Shown: in pieces, positions 12,891 to 24,400 of the stretch | How positions within the stretch are numbered: position 1 is the stretch's first letter | Layout of the letters: each line of letters begins with the position of its first letter | Origin: an uncultured Clostridium sp. | GTDB lineage: Bacteria; Bacillota; Clostridia; TANB77; CAG-508 | NCBI GenBank assembly: GCA_900553015.1 | Contig: USBY01000006.1 | Span: forward strand, 1 to 64,000 | Direction: 5' to 3' | DNA length: 64,000 bases | The notes under the pieces: generated by a model | Told to the model about the DNA's origin: nothing | What the model saw: the letters and a program-made list of their open reading frames with translations, nothing else | Database searches by the model: none | Position numbers and translations under genes: made by a program

Positions 12891-15800
12891 TTATAAAACA
12901 TATCTTTTAATTGCCCAAATTCCACCTGTTAACATTGCTACTACTACAAATCCTAAACCTATATATATTTGTGTATCACCTAGTGCTACTGTTAACATTA
13001 CTGGTGCATCATCTATATCATCTTCACCATCTGTAAAGTTATCTGGTGTTGAGTCTATATCTGGTGTATGACTATCATTATAGTCTTGGCTTATTTCTGC
13101 TATGTTTGTTTTTAATCCCATATTATTTTGATCATTTATCCATGTTAATAGTATTGATATTGTTGCACTTTCTCCTGGTTGTAATAATGTATCTGCTAAT
13201 TGTTGTGTTCCAACTCTTTCTCTACCATTTAATGGTTCTCTTGGGTACCATAATGGATTATCTTCTTGAATAAATCTTAATCCTTCTGGGATATAGTCTG
13301 TTACTTCTGTTGCGTATCCAGCAATTTCACCTTCGTTTGTTATTTTAATTTGGAATTCGAATTTTACTGTTACTTTATTAATATCTTGTCTTCCTAAATC
13401 TACTTTTGCTGGTGGTTCTGGATCTTCATCTCCTGTATGTCCTGTTTCTATTATGTTTTGTGAACCATCTTGATTTGTAACAATTGCTCTACTTACCCAT
13501 TTCTTTAAAGCTAAATCAAAGTATTTAACTTTTATAAATTCTTTATCCAAGTCATCTTCTTCATTCCACTCATTGTTGTTATCTGGAGTAGAGTCTATAT
13601 CATCTACTGGATCATTATTTTCATCTCTGTCGTCTGCTATTTCTGCTGTATTTACTAATATTCTATCTGATGTATTTGGTTCTGTTACCTTAAATGCTAT
13701 TTTTAAATCTCTATAGTCTGGGTTTGTATCTGTTATTCCTAATTCTGGATTAAATGCTTTTATTAAGTTTGCACCTTCTGTTTGTTCTTGTTCTTTAGAT
13801 AGATAATCTGTTTCGATTGTTGTTCCATCTTCTGATAACACCCATCTATATTCCTTATTTATCTCATTGTCTGGTAAGAATTCTAATCCATCTGGTACAT
13901 CATCTTTTACTTTACTTGCGTAACCAGCCATCATACCTTCATTAAATATTCTTAATGTATATGTTACTATATTTCCATTTTCTACTTCTACTGGATCTTT
14001 AGTATGATCATAATGAATATTTCCATCTTCTCCGATACTTAATTGTGGTATTCTGTTTGTTATCTCTGTATCATCTACTGCTGTAATAAATTTTCTTAAT
14101 GCTAGATCAAAATATACTACTTTTACCTTTTCGAAGTCATCGTCATCTTCTTGACCAGGTACATAGTCTTTGTCTATTTCGTCATCTTTATAATTTGGTA
14201 AATCTTCGTCTGTTGGTATTTCTACATTATCTGTTTCAGAATCTCTGTCTACTACATCATTTCCATCTGAATCTTTTGACTCTGTTATTTCTGCTAAGTT
14301 TGTTAGCTTCTTACCAACTTCTGCATTATCTTTTATTTTACATGCTATTTTTACATCTTTATAATCTAATGTTGTTCCATCAAAAGCTTTTAATAAGTTT
14401 TGTCTTGAAGATGTTTCTTTAGCTTTTGATAGGTAATTTGTTGTAACATGTCTTCCATCACTAGATACTTGCCATTCATATTCTTGGTTTATTTCATGAT
14501 CTGGTAAGAATTCTAGTTCTTCTGGTAAATAATCTGTTATTTCATTTGCATATCCATCCATTGAACCTTCGTTATATACTCTTATTGTATATATTACGAT
14601 ATCTCCTCTTTGCATATCTATAGGATTTTTTGGATGATTATATGTAGCTGTTGTAGATGTTCCATCTGCTAAGTTTGTTACATCTACTTGTGGTTCTCTA
14701 CCTGTTAATGTTGTATCATTTTTACCTGTTATAAATTTTCTTAATGCTAAGTCGAAATATACTACTTTTAATTTTTCGAAATCATCATCATCTTCTTGAC
14801 CTTTGAAGTAATAATCTTCATCTGCTAAATCTTCTTGATTATTATTTCCAGTATAGTCTTCCATATTATCTTTATTTACATCTGGATGTGTTCCTGGAAC
14901 AGAATCCCTATCTGCGTTTTCCTCATTTGTTATTGTTACATTTGATTCTGCATCATATTCTTCAGAAATCCATGCAACATTTGTTAAGATTTGCTCTTTA
15001 TATGTTGGAACTGCTGTTACTGTACATTCTATTTGTATTGTTTCTGAATCTAATGTAGTTCCATTATATGCGTCAAGATTGTCTGTATTTGATGTTCTCT
15101 TTAATTTTAATAAATTATCTGTTTCACTATAAGAATCTAATTCAAAGTTTCCAGATACTACTCTATTAAATACTAGTCCTGTTGGTAATTGGTCTTGTAT
15201 TTTTGTTGCTCTACCTGGCTTTTGTCCTTCATTATATATTGTAAGATTGTATATTACTTTGTCACCTGTTGTTACTGCTACTGGATCTTTTCTGTGGTTA
15301 TAACTTGCTGTTGTTCCAGTTGTAAGTGAACTTGTATCTATAACTGGGACTCTAGTATTTTCAACATTTTCGCCATTTACTTGTGTTATATATTTTCTTA
15401 ATGCTAAATCAAAGTATTTTGCTCTGTTTTCTACTGTTACTGTTATTGTATTTCCACTTAAGTTTATGCTTGCTCCTGTTTGCGAATTTGTTATTTTTGC
15501 ATCTGACATTTTATATGTATTATCTTCAAATACTTTTGTTACTTGCACTGTTATTGGTGCTGTTATTATTTTTTCATATCCTGCTGGAGCTTTGGTTTCT
15601 TCTATTGTTATTGTATCTGTTCCTGTAGCTGTTACTGCAATTGGTCCTATATTTATTTCTCCACTTGCATTTGTTGTTTGTGTTACTTCACCATTTGGTG
15701 AATTTATTTTAAATTCTGCACCTTCAAGTTTATTACTTGTTCCTTCTTCTACCTTTATAAGTTTTAGGTTATATTCACTTGTTTTAGGAATTAATTTATT

Positions 15801-17666
15801 TTCTACTGTTACTGTTATTGTGCTTCCTGATAATGTTAAACTTGCTCCTGTTTGTGCATTTGTTATTTGTGCAGTTGACATTTTATATGTATTATTCTCG
15901 AATACTTTTGTTACTTGCACTGTTATTGGTGCTGTTATTATTTTTTCGTATCCATCTGGTGCTTTGGTTTCTTCTATTGTTATTGTGTCTGTTCCTGTAG
16001 TTGTTACTGCAATTGGTCCTATATTTATTTCTCCACTTGCATTTGTTGTTTGTGTTACTTCACCATTTGGTGAATTTATCTTGAATTCTGCACCTTGTAA
16101 TTTTTTACTTGTATTGCCTTGTTCTACCTTTACAAGTTTTAAGTTATATTCGCTATCTTTTGGTATTAATTTATTTTCTACTGTTACTGTTATCGTACTT
16201 CCGCTTACGCTTATACTTGATCCTGTCTGCGTATTAGTTATTACAGCATTAGACATCGTATATGTATTACTTGATAATGTTTTTGTTACTTGTACATTTA
16301 TTGGTGATGTTATTATTTTCTCATATCCATCTGGTGCTTTTGTTTCTTCTATTGTTATTGTATCTGTTCCAGGTGTATTTATAGTGATTGGTCCTACATT
16401 AATTTCACCATTTGCGCTTGTTGTTTCTGTTACTGTTCCATTTGGACTTGTAATTTTAAATGTTGCACCTTGTAATTTATTTGTTGTATTACCTTGTTCT
16501 ACTTTTACAAGTTTTAAATTATATGAACCTTCTTTTGGAAATGTTACTTCTTTATTACCACTAAAAGTTTTTGGTGTTCTTCCTAATTCTACTATTGGTT
16601 GTACTGTGTTATCTCCAGATTTAGTCCAATATGTTGCTGTTGTTATTGTATAATTTCCATTCATTGAAAATCTTAAACTTGTAATATTTTCTGAATTTAC
16701 TGTACTAATTGGTATTCTTAAATAAAAATTACTTCCAACTAATTGTGCTAGAGTTTGACTTGTTTGGCTTTTGTTTGAATCTAATAATGTATATTTTCCA
16801 TCTAAACTTTTACCACTTTGGTCTGTTATACTAAAACTTATTGTATATGGAGTATCATTATTTTTATCTATTTTAAATGGTCCTACTATATAATTACTTC
16901 CACTTACTTCTACTGTTGGTGTAGTATTTCCCATAGATATTGGTGATGAAGTACTATTAGAACTTTCTGTTGCTTTTTTTGCATTTTCTACAAGATATAC
17001 AAATAACTTTTCCATCTGATCATATCTTGTTTCGTTAATGTCTTCTATTGCTTGGTATGCACTTGTTCCTCCACTATTTTTAGTAGATTGCAATACTGTT
17101 TGGAAAGAAGCTTGATTTCCAAAGTCTTTATGATATGTTGAATTATCATAATTTGTAAAATACCATATTGCTAATTGTTGTACAACATCTATATCATCAT
17201 CTGTTAATTCACTATTTCCACTTATACCAGCATTTTTTAATAATGTTGTTTTGTCTGTACTTGCTGTTGATGCACTTGGTATATAAGAATGATTTAAAAT
17301 CCAAACTATTTGATTATAATATTGTGATGGCACTGGTAATGGACTCATACTATTTTTATTCATAAAATCATATGATAAATCATATGTTTCTTTAAAAACT
17401 CCTGGTTCTGAAGTATAGAAACCTTGTTCTGCTTTTAAACAATAAAGTGTTCTATCATAATTTATTGCACTACCAGAATATGTTACGATTTTCCACACAT
17501 ATTTATCACTTACTTTATAACCATATTGTGTACTTCCTACTGGTTTTCTATATTCTTGTAATCCAAATTCTTGTGATGCAGCTTGCACTTTTCCTGTTAG
17601 CAATGCAAGTAACATTACAATTATTCCCATCATTAGTAACATGATTTTTTTATTTAATAACTTCAT
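12891..17666 (-). CDS. Thioester-domain surface adhesin with three CnaB and four DUF11-type repeats
   Basis: A 1591-residue secreted protein with a signal peptide (residues 1-30, ending GKVQAA). Its thioester domain has Cys76 in TLYCLKAEQGFY and Gln164 in VVQQLAIWYF. Next come three ~115-residue SpaA/CnaB domains, each starting YNLKLVKVEQG-like and containing IEETKAPxGYEK. The Lys and Glu are those expected to make the intramolecular isopeptide bond. Four modules beginning YFDLALRKxI or YFDLALKKWV follow, then a membrane helix and basic end (AIKRYVL). No LPXTG is seen. The downstream 1270-residue paralogue lacks the CnaB block but shares the last three modules almost residue for residue. The protein is probably a stiff stalk with a covalent tip. 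The start is supported by AAGGAAT nine bases upstream. Confidence 0.9.
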   Translation of the reverse strand: MKLLNKKIMLLMMGIIVMLLALLTGKVQAASQEFGLQEYRKPVGSTQYGYKVSDKYVWKIVTYSGSAINYDRTLYCLKAEQGFYTSEPGVFKETYDLSYDFMNKNSMSPLPVPSQYYNQIVWILNHSYIPSASTASTDKTTLLKNAGISGNSELTDDDIDVVQQLAIWYFTNYDNSTYHKDFGNQASFQTVLQSTKNSGGTSAYQAIEDINETRYDQMEKLFVYLVENAKKATESSNSTSSPISMGNTTPTVEVSGSNYIVGPFKIDKNNDTPYTISFSITDQSGKSLDGKYTLLDSNKSQTSQTLAQLVGSNFYLRIPISTVNSENITSLRFSMNGNYTITTATYWTKSGDNTVQPIVELGRTPKTFSGNKEVTFPKEGSYNLKLVKVEQGNTTNKLQGATFKITSPNGTVTETTSANGEINVGPITINTPGTDTITIEETKAPDGYEKIITSPINVQVTKTLSSNTYTMSNAVITNTQTGSSISVSGSTITVTVENKLIPKDSEYNLKLVKVEQGNTSKKLQGAEFKINSPNGEVTQTTNASGEINIGPIAVTTTGTDTITIEETKAPDGYEKIITAPITVQVTKVFENNTYKMSTAQITNAQTGASLTLSGSTITVTVENKLIPKTSEYNLKLIKVEEGTSNKLEGAEFKINSPNGEVTQTTNASGEINIGPIAVTATGTDTITIEETKAPAGYEKIITAPITVQVTKVFEDNTYKMSDAKITNSQTGASINLSGNTITVTVENRAKYFDLALRKYITQVNGENVENTRVPVIDTSSLTTGTTASYNHRKDPVAVTTGDKVIYNLTIYNEGQKPGRATKIQDQLPTGLVFNRVVSGNFELDSYSETDNLLKLKRTSNTDNLDAYNGTTLDSETIQIECTVTAVPTYKEQILTNVAWISEEYDAESNVTITNEENADRDSVPGTHPDVNKDNMEDYTGNNNQEDLADEDYYFKGQEDDDDFEKLKVVYFDLALRKFITGKNDTTLTGREPQVDVTNLADGTSTTATYNHPKNPIDMQRGDIVIYTIRVYNEGSMDGYANEITDYLPEELEFLPDHEINQEYEWQVSSDGRHVTTNYLSKAKETSSRQNLLKAFDGTTLDYKDVKIACKIKDNAEVGKKLTNLAEITESKDSDGNDVVDRDSETDNVEIPTDEDLPNYKDDEIDKDYVPGQEDDDDFEKVKVVYFDLALRKFITAVDDTEITNRIPQLSIGEDGNIHYDHTKDPVEVENGNIVTYTLRIFNEGMMAGYASKVKDDVPDGLEFLPDNEINKEYRWVLSEDGTTIETDYLSKEQEQTEGANLIKAFNPELGITDTNPDYRDLKIAFKVTEPNTSDRILVNTAEIADDRDENNDPVDDIDSTPDNNNEWNEEDDLDKEFIKVKYFDLALKKWVSRAIVTNQDGSQNIIETGHTGDEDPEPPAKVDLGRQDINKVTVKFEFQIKITNEGEIAGYATEVTDYIPEGLRFIQEDNPLWYPREPLNGRERVGTQQLADTLLQPGESATISILLTWINDQNNMGLKTNIAEISQDYNDSHTPDIDSTPDNFTDGEDDIDDAPVMLTVALGDTQIYIGLGFVVVAMLTGGIWAIKRYVL

Positions 17667-17700
17667 ACAACATCAATTCCTTCTATTTTTTCTAGCATAT

Positions 17701-17730
17701 ATTATAACTCGTTTTATGGTATAAAGTCAA
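17701..17730 (-). promoter_or_regulatory. Predicted promoter of the 1591-residue adhesin gene
   Basis: Minus strand TTGACT (17725-17730), 18-base spacer, TATAAT (17701-17706), about 35 bases before the start codon. Confidence 0.65.
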
Positions 17731-17768
17731 TTACATTTTACGCTTATATTCTACTAGTTTCTTGCTGC

Positions 17769-17776
17769 TTACGGCT
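17769..17776 (-). promoter_or_regulatory. GCCGTAA box, 1591-residue adhesin
   Basis: Coding strand reads ATTAAGCCGTAAGCAGCAAG, 103 bp before the start codon and 39 bp above the -35. It is the least perfect of the four copies (AGCCGTAA), but shares CCGTAAGCAG with the 1270-residue gene's copy. Confidence 0.5.
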
Positions 17777-17806
17777 TAATATTTTTGGTCTTATTTACAT
17801 TTATGT

Positions 17807-17841
17807 AACAAAATAGAGAGAACCATATAAGTTCTCTCTAT
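17807..17841 (-). terminator. Intrinsic terminator after rpoC
   Basis: Minus strand ATAGAGAGAAC, loop, GTTCTCTCTAT followed by TTTGTT, seven bases after the rpoC stop codon. Confidence 0.8.
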
Positions 17842-17847
17842 CTATTA

Positions 17848-20800
17848 TTAAGCATTTTGCTCTTCTTTTTGTTCTTCTTCATCTTGACCTTCTACATGAA
17901 TTTTTAGATTTTTGTATCTATCCATTCCTGTACCAGCTGGTATTAATTTACCTATCATAACATTTTCTTTTAAGCCTAAAAGCTCGTCTGTTTTACCTTT
18001 TATTGCTGCTTCTGTTAATACTCTTGTTGTTTCTTGGAATGATGCAGCAGATAAGAAGCTTTCTGTAGCTAATGATGCTTTTGTTATTCCAAGTAATACA
18101 CGTTTTGCTGTTGCAGGTCTCTTTCCTTCTGCTATTGCTTTTTCGTTTACTTCTTCTAAGTCATATACATTTACTAAAGAACCTGGGAATAAATCTGTAT
18201 CTCCATTATCTTCGATTCTAACTTTCTTAATCATTTGTCTTCCGATAACTTCGATATGTTTGTCGTTTATATCAACACCTTGGTTTCTATAAACTTTTTG
18301 TACTTCTTGTACAAGGTAAGTATATACTCCCTCTGCTCCTTTTACTTTTAGTATATCATTTGGATTTAATGAACCTGTAGTTATTGGATCTCCGGCTTCT
18401 ATTTCGTCTCCATCCATAACTTTTAGTTTTGCACCAAATGGTATTGTATAAGTCTTAGAATCATCTTTAGAAGTAATAACAACTTCTTTCTTTTTCTTGT
18501 CTTCTACTATTTTAACTTTACCAGAGATTTCTGCCATAATTGCAAGTCCCTTTGGTTTTCTAGCTTCGAATAACTCTTCAACTCTAGGAAGACCTTGTGT
18601 GATATCTGCAACACCTGCAACACCACCAGAGTGGATAGTTCTCATAGTAAGCTGTGTACCAGGCTCACCAATTGATTGTGCTGCAATAACACCTACTGCT
18701 TCTCCTATATTTACTAAGTCTTTTCTTGCTAATCCCATACCATAGCATTTACGACATACACCTTGTTTTGATCTACATCCTAGAACAGAACGTACTTTAA
18801 CTTTTTCGATTCCAGCAGCTACTATTTTGTCTGCTATTGCATCTGTTATCATTGTATTAGTATCTACTAAAACTTCTCCAGTCTTAGGATCTTTTAAGTC
18901 TTCTATAACAAATCTTCCTAATAATCTTTCTCTTAAAGTTTCGATTATTTGGTTTCCTTCTTTTATGTCACATAAAACAATTCCGTCATGGCTTCCACAG
19001 TCTTCTTCTCTTACGATAATATCTTGAGATACATCAACTAATCTTCTTGTTAAGTATCCAGAGTCAGCTGTTCTTAAAGCTGTATCAGAAAGTCCTTTTC
19101 TAGCACCATGTGCAGAAATGAAGTACTCTAAGGCATCTAGTCCTTCTGCGAATGATGATTTAATAGGAATTTCAACTGCTCTACCTGTAGTACTTGCCAT
19201 AAGACCTCTCATACCTGCGATTTGTCTTAATTGGTTCATGTTACCACGGGCTCCAGATTGAACCATCATGTATATTGGGTTTAAGTCATCGAAGTTTTCT
19301 TTCATTGCTTCTGTAACTTCATTTGTTGCTTTATCCCATACATTAATAACAGCATTATATCTTTCTTCGTCTGTTATTAAACCACGTTTAAATTGTTTTC
19401 TTATTTGTTCTACTTGTTCTTCGGCTTTTGCTAATATTTCTTTCTTTTTAGCAGGTACCTTAACATCTGCTGCAGAGAATGTAACACCTGCAAGTGTAGA
19501 ATATTTAAATCCTGTTGCTTTAATGTAATCTAAAACTTCTGCAGATTTAGATAAACCATGTACATTTATACATCTGTTTACTATATCTCCTAAGTTTTTC
19601 TTTATAACTGGGAAGTTTATTTCTAAGTCAAATTCGTGTTCTGGATCTGTTCTATCTACATATCCTAAGTCTTGTGGAATTCCTTCATTATAAATAATTC
19701 TTCCTACTGTTGTTTGTACTTTCTTTGTTTTTACTTCTCCGTCTACTTCTTTGCTAAATCTTACATATACTTTTGCATGTATTCCAACATCATGGTTTTC
19801 GTAAGCCATTATAGCTTCATCTTTATCTTTAAAGTACATACCTTCACCTTTTTCACCATCTAAGGCCATTGTTAGGTAATAACTTCCAAGAACCATATCT
19901 AGTGTTGGTACTGTAACTGGTTTACCATCTTGTGGTTTTAATAAGTTGTTTACAGATAACATTAAGAATCTTGCTTCTGCTTGAGCTTCTGGTGATAAAG
20001 GTAAGTGAATAGCCATTTGGTCACCGTCGAAGTCAGCATTAAATGGTGTACAAACTAATGGGTGTAATTTTATTGCTCTACCTTCTACTAAAACTGGCTC
20101 AAATGCTTGAATACCAAGTCTGTGTAATGTAGGAGCACGGTTTAACATTACTGGATGATCTTTTATAACATCCTCTAATATTTCCCATACTTCTGGACTT
20201 AATTTTTCTACCATTCTTTTTGCATTTTTAATATTATGTGCAATTCCTCTTCCTACTAATTCTTTCATAACAAATGGTTTGAATAATTCTACAGCCATTT
20301 CTTTTGGAAGACCACATTGGTATATCTTAAGTTCTGGACCTACAACGATAACTGAACGTCCAGAGTAGTCAACTCTTTTTCCTAGTAAGTTTTGACGGAA
20401 TCTACCTTGTTTTCCTTTTAATAAGTCTGATAATGATTTTAATGGTCTATTACCAGCACCTGTTACTGGTCTACCACGTCTTCCATTATCTATTAATGCA
20501 TCTACAGATTCTTGTAACATTCTTTTTTCGTTTCTTACAATTATTTCTGGTGCACCTAATTCTAATAATCTTTTTAATCTGTTATTTCTGTTTATAACTC
20601 TTCTATATAAGTCATTTAAATCAGATGTTGCAAATCTACCACCATCTAATTGAACCATTGGTCTTAAATCTGGTGGAATTACAGGGATAACATTCATAAC
20701 CATCCATTCTGGTCTGTTTCCAGATAGTCTAAATGCTTCTACTGTATCTAATCTTTTTACAAGTTTAACTTTCTTTTGTTCACTTGCTTTAGAAATTTCT

Positions 20801-21381
20801 TTCTTTAAGCTAGCAGATAATTTCTCTAAATCTATTTTTTCTAGTAATTTTCTTAATGCTCCTGCACCCATTTCTGCTTTAAATGAACCCTTACCATATT
20901 TTTCTTCTGCTTCATGATATTCTCTTTCATTTAAAACTTGTGCTTCCATTAAGCCTGATGTTCCTTTATCTGTTACTACATATGATGCAAAATATATAAC
21001 TCTTTCTAGATTTCTTGGAGAGATATCTAGCATTAAAGCTATTCTGCTAGGTATTCCTTTAAAGAACCAAATATGTGCAATTGGTGCTGCAAGTTCGATA
21101 TGTCCCATTCTTTCACGTCTTACTTTTGATTTTGTAACTTCTACACCACATCTATCACAAACGATTCCTTTATATCTAACTCTTTTATATTTACCACAAT
21201 GACATTCCCAGTCTTTTGTTGGTCCAAATATTCTTTCACAGAATAGACCATCTTTTTCTGGTTTTAATGTTCTGTAGTTTATAGTTTCTGGTTTTTTAAC
21301 TTCACCTTTTGACCATTCTCTTATTTTTTCATCAGAAGCTAAACCAATTTTTATTTTATCAAAGACTTCTAACTCGTCCAT
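17848..21381 (-). CDS. rpoC: DNA-directed RNA polymerase subunit beta'
   Basis: An 1177-residue beta' subunit, the length usual for Bacillota. The N-terminal zinc ribbon is CHCGKYKRVRYKGIVCDRC (about residues 60-78). The catalytic Mg-binding loop reads NADFDGDQMAIH. The second zinc site uses CGSHD and later CRSKQGVCRKCYG. The trigger loop and bridge helix region (ARGNMNQLRQIAGMRGLMA) is intact. Transcribed after rpoB with a 90-bp gap holding a hairpin. Start ATG 21381 has GGGGG six bases upstream. It ends in an acidic, Gln-rich tail. Confidence 0.98.
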   Translation of the reverse strand: MDELEVFDKIKIGLASDEKIREWSKGEVKKPETINYRTLKPEKDGLFCERIFGPTKDWECHCGKYKRVRYKGIVCDRCGVEVTKSKVRRERMGHIELAAPIAHIWFFKGIPSRIALMLDISPRNLERVIYFASYVVTDKGTSGLMEAQVLNEREYHEAEEKYGKGSFKAEMGAGALRKLLEKIDLEKLSASLKKEISKASEQKKVKLVKRLDTVEAFRLSGNRPEWMVMNVIPVIPPDLRPMVQLDGGRFATSDLNDLYRRVINRNNRLKRLLELGAPEIIVRNEKRMLQESVDALIDNGRRGRPVTGAGNRPLKSLSDLLKGKQGRFRQNLLGKRVDYSGRSVIVVGPELKIYQCGLPKEMAVELFKPFVMKELVGRGIAHNIKNAKRMVEKLSPEVWEILEDVIKDHPVMLNRAPTLHRLGIQAFEPVLVEGRAIKLHPLVCTPFNADFDGDQMAIHLPLSPEAQAEARFLMLSVNNLLKPQDGKPVTVPTLDMVLGSYYLTMALDGEKGEGMYFKDKDEAIMAYENHDVGIHAKVYVRFSKEVDGEVKTKKVQTTVGRIIYNEGIPQDLGYVDRTDPEHEFDLEINFPVIKKNLGDIVNRCINVHGLSKSAEVLDYIKATGFKYSTLAGVTFSAADVKVPAKKKEILAKAEEQVEQIRKQFKRGLITDEERYNAVINVWDKATNEVTEAMKENFDDLNPIYMMVQSGARGNMNQLRQIAGMRGLMASTTGRAVEIPIKSSFAEGLDALEYFISAHGARKGLSDTALRTADSGYLTRRLVDVSQDIIVREEDCGSHDGIVLCDIKEGNQIIETLRERLLGRFVIEDLKDPKTGEVLVDTNTMITDAIADKIVAAGIEKVKVRSVLGCRSKQGVCRKCYGMGLARKDLVNIGEAVGVIAAQSIGEPGTQLTMRTIHSGGVAGVADITQGLPRVEELFEARKPKGLAIMAEISGKVKIVEDKKKKEVVITSKDDSKTYTIPFGAKLKVMDGDEIEAGDPITTGSLNPNDILKVKGAEGVYTYLVQEVQKVYRNQGVDINDKHIEVIGRQMIKKVRIEDNGDTDLFPGSLVNVYDLEEVNEKAIAEGKRPATAKRVLLGITKASLATESFLSAASFQETTRVLTEAAIKGKTDELLGLKENVMIGKLIPAGTGMDRYKNLKIHVEGQDEEEQKEEQNA

Positions 21382-21439
21382 TTCTTGCCCCCTTGACTTT
21401 ATTTTTTAGTTTCGCAAAACTATTTATTTAATTGCCCTG

Positions 21440-21470
21440 CCTAAATATAAAATTTAGGCAGCAATCTTTT
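21440..21470 (-). other. Hairpin in the rpoB-rpoC gap
   Basis: Minus strand GCTGCCTAAATTTTATATTTAGGCAGG folds into a ~10-bp stem just after the rpoB stop. No T-run follows, so a processing or stabilising hairpin is more likely than a terminator. Confidence 0.5.
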
Positions 21471-24400
21471 TTAATCTAAATCTTCATCATCATCAAGATT
21501 ATCTTTTGCTAAGTCATTACCATATAGGCCTTCATCATCTAAAAGTTCATCATTTTCAAATAGTTCATCACTATCTTCTTCTTTGTCTAAATCGATTTCT
21601 TCATCGTCAGCTTCTATATATGAACTTTCAATTTCGCTTTCATTTAGAACTAAATCTTCTTTCTTCTTTGCTTCATTATAGTCTATACCTTCGTCGATAT
21701 CTTCTTTTAGTTCAATTTCTTTATTATCTTTTGTATATAATCTCATATCTAATCCTAATGATTGTAGTTCTTTTATTAATACTTTGAATGTTTCTGGAAT
21801 TCCAGGTTCTGGAACGTTTTCTCCTTTAACAATTGCTTCATAAGTTTTAACTCTTCCTACTACATCATCAGATTTAACTGTTAACATTTCTTGTAATGTA
21901 TGAGCTGCACCATATGCTTCTAGTGCCCAAACTTCCATTTCTCCGAAACGTTGTCCACCGAATTGAGCTTTACCTCCTAATGGTTGTTGTGTAACTAAAG
22001 AATATGGTCCTGTTGAACGAGCATGTATTTTGTCATCTACTAAGTGATGTAACTTAAGCATGTACATAACTCCTACTGTAATTGGTTCAGCAAATGGATC
22101 ACCTGTTCTTCCATCATAAAGAATTGTTTTTCCATCTGGTGTATTTCCAGATTTAACTAATAATTCTTCTATTTCTTCAGATGTTGCACCATCAAAAACT
22201 GGTGTTGCAACATTCCATCCTAATTCTTTTGCCGCTAATCCTAAGTGTACCTCTAAAACTTGACCTAAGTTCATACGAGAAGGAACACCTAATGGGTTTA
22301 ATAGGATATCTACTGGTGTACCATCTGGCATAAATGGCATATCTTCTTCTGGTAATATTCTAGAAATTGTACCTTTGTTACCATGACGTCCAGCCATTTT
22401 ATCACCAACTGATATTTTTCTCTTTGTTGCTATATAACATCTTATTATTTGGTTTACACCTGGTCCTAATTCATCTGAATTATCTCTTGTAAATATTTTT
22501 ACATCTACAATTGTTCCAGCTTCACCATGTGGTACTTTAAGTGATGTATCTCTTACTTCACGAGCTTTTTCACCAAAAATTGCACGAAGTAATCTTTCTT
22601 CTGCTGTTAGTTCTGTTTCTCCCTTTGGAGTAACTTTACCAACTAATATGTCTCCAGGTCTTACTTCTGCACCAATTCTGATAATACCATTTTCGTCTAA
22701 GTCTTTTAAGCTATCTTCACCAACATTTGGTATATCTCTTGTTATTTCTTCTGGTCCTAATTTTGTATCACGACATTCGCAATCATATTCTTCTATATGA
22801 ATTGATGTAAATACATCTTCTTTTACTAATCTTTCATTTAAAAGTATAGCATCTTCGTAGTTATAACCTTCCCATGTAGAGAATGCTACTAATACGTTTC
22901 TTCCTAATGCCATTTCACCATTTTTAGTAGCTGGCCCGTCTGCTATTGCATCACCTTTTTTAACTTTTTCGCCTTTAACTACTATTGGTCTTTGGTTGAT
23001 ACATGTACCACCATTTGTTCTTTTAAATTTATTTAATTTATGTGTTTTTGTTGTTCCATTATTATATTTAACAGTGATTGCTTCACCTGTAACTTTTTGG
23101 ATTACACCATCATCTTCTGCTAAAATTAATATTCCAGAATCTTTTGCCGCTCTATATTCCATACCTGTACCAACGATTGGAGCTTCTGGCATAATTAATG
23201 GAACTGCTTGACGTTGCATGTTTGCACCCATAAGCGCACGTTTTGCATCATCATGCTCTAAGAATGGTATCATGGCTGCACCAATTGAAACTAATTGTTT
23301 TGGTGAAACATCCATTCCTGTTACCATTTCTTTGTCTACTTCTATAATGTCATTTCTATATCTAACTTTAACTCTCTTATTTACAAATGTTCCATCTTCA
23401 TTTAATGGTTCTTCAGCTTCTGCAATATAGTTACCATCTTCTACATCTGCACTCATGTATTCAACTTTATCTGTAACTGCATGTGTTTCTGGATCTACTA
23501 TTCTGTATGGTGTTTCTATAAATCCATATTCATTTATTTGTGCGAATGATGAAAGTGCAGATATAAGACCTATGTTTGGTCCTTCTGGTGATTCTATTGG
23601 ACATAGTCTACCATAGTGTGTATAGTGAATATCACGAACTTCGAAACCTGCTCTTTCTCTTGAAAGACCTCCTGGTCCTAATGCAGAAATTCTTCTTTTA
23701 TGTGTTAGTTCTGATAATGGGTTTGTTTGATCCATAAATTGTGATAATTGTGAACTACCAAAGAATTCTCTTATTGCTGATGTTATTGGTTTTGTATTAA
23801 TTAATGTTTGTGGTGTTACTACATCTAAGTCTTGTATTGTCATTCTTTCACGAACAACTCTTTCTAATCTTGTTAAACCAATTCTAAATTGATTTTGTAA
23901 TAACTCACCAACACAACGTATACGTCTATTTCCTAAATGGTCTATATCATCTATTTCTCCTAATTTATGGTCTAAGTTTAATAGGTAGTTAATAGATGCT
24001 AATATGTCTTCTGTTGTAACATGTTTTGGAACTAGTTCTTCATATCTTTGTTCTAATGCATGATGTAAATCTTTTTCTTCTGTATTGTCTAATATGCTTT
24101 TTAATACTTCATAATTTACCATTTCTTTAAAATGTAAGTCTGAAATATCTACATTTGTTACAAAATTATGAATATTTACTGTTCCATTTCCTATTATTTT
24201 TACTGGCTTATCTTCTACTCTTACTTCTACAACATTTATACCAGAATTTTGGATTTCGTCTGCTATATCTTTTGATATAACTTCTCCTGCTTCTACAAAT
24301 ACTTCTCCTGTTTCTGGATTAACTATATCTGTATGTGCAATTTTTCCTTCAATTCTTGTTGCTAAACTTAATTTCTTATTGTATTTATATCTTCCTACTT

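Noticed and set aside
15466..16653. 395-codon plus-strand open frame
   Set aside because: It is the antisense shadow of three CnaB repeats; its composition is repetitive Val/Ser/Ile and it has no ribosome site or known domain.
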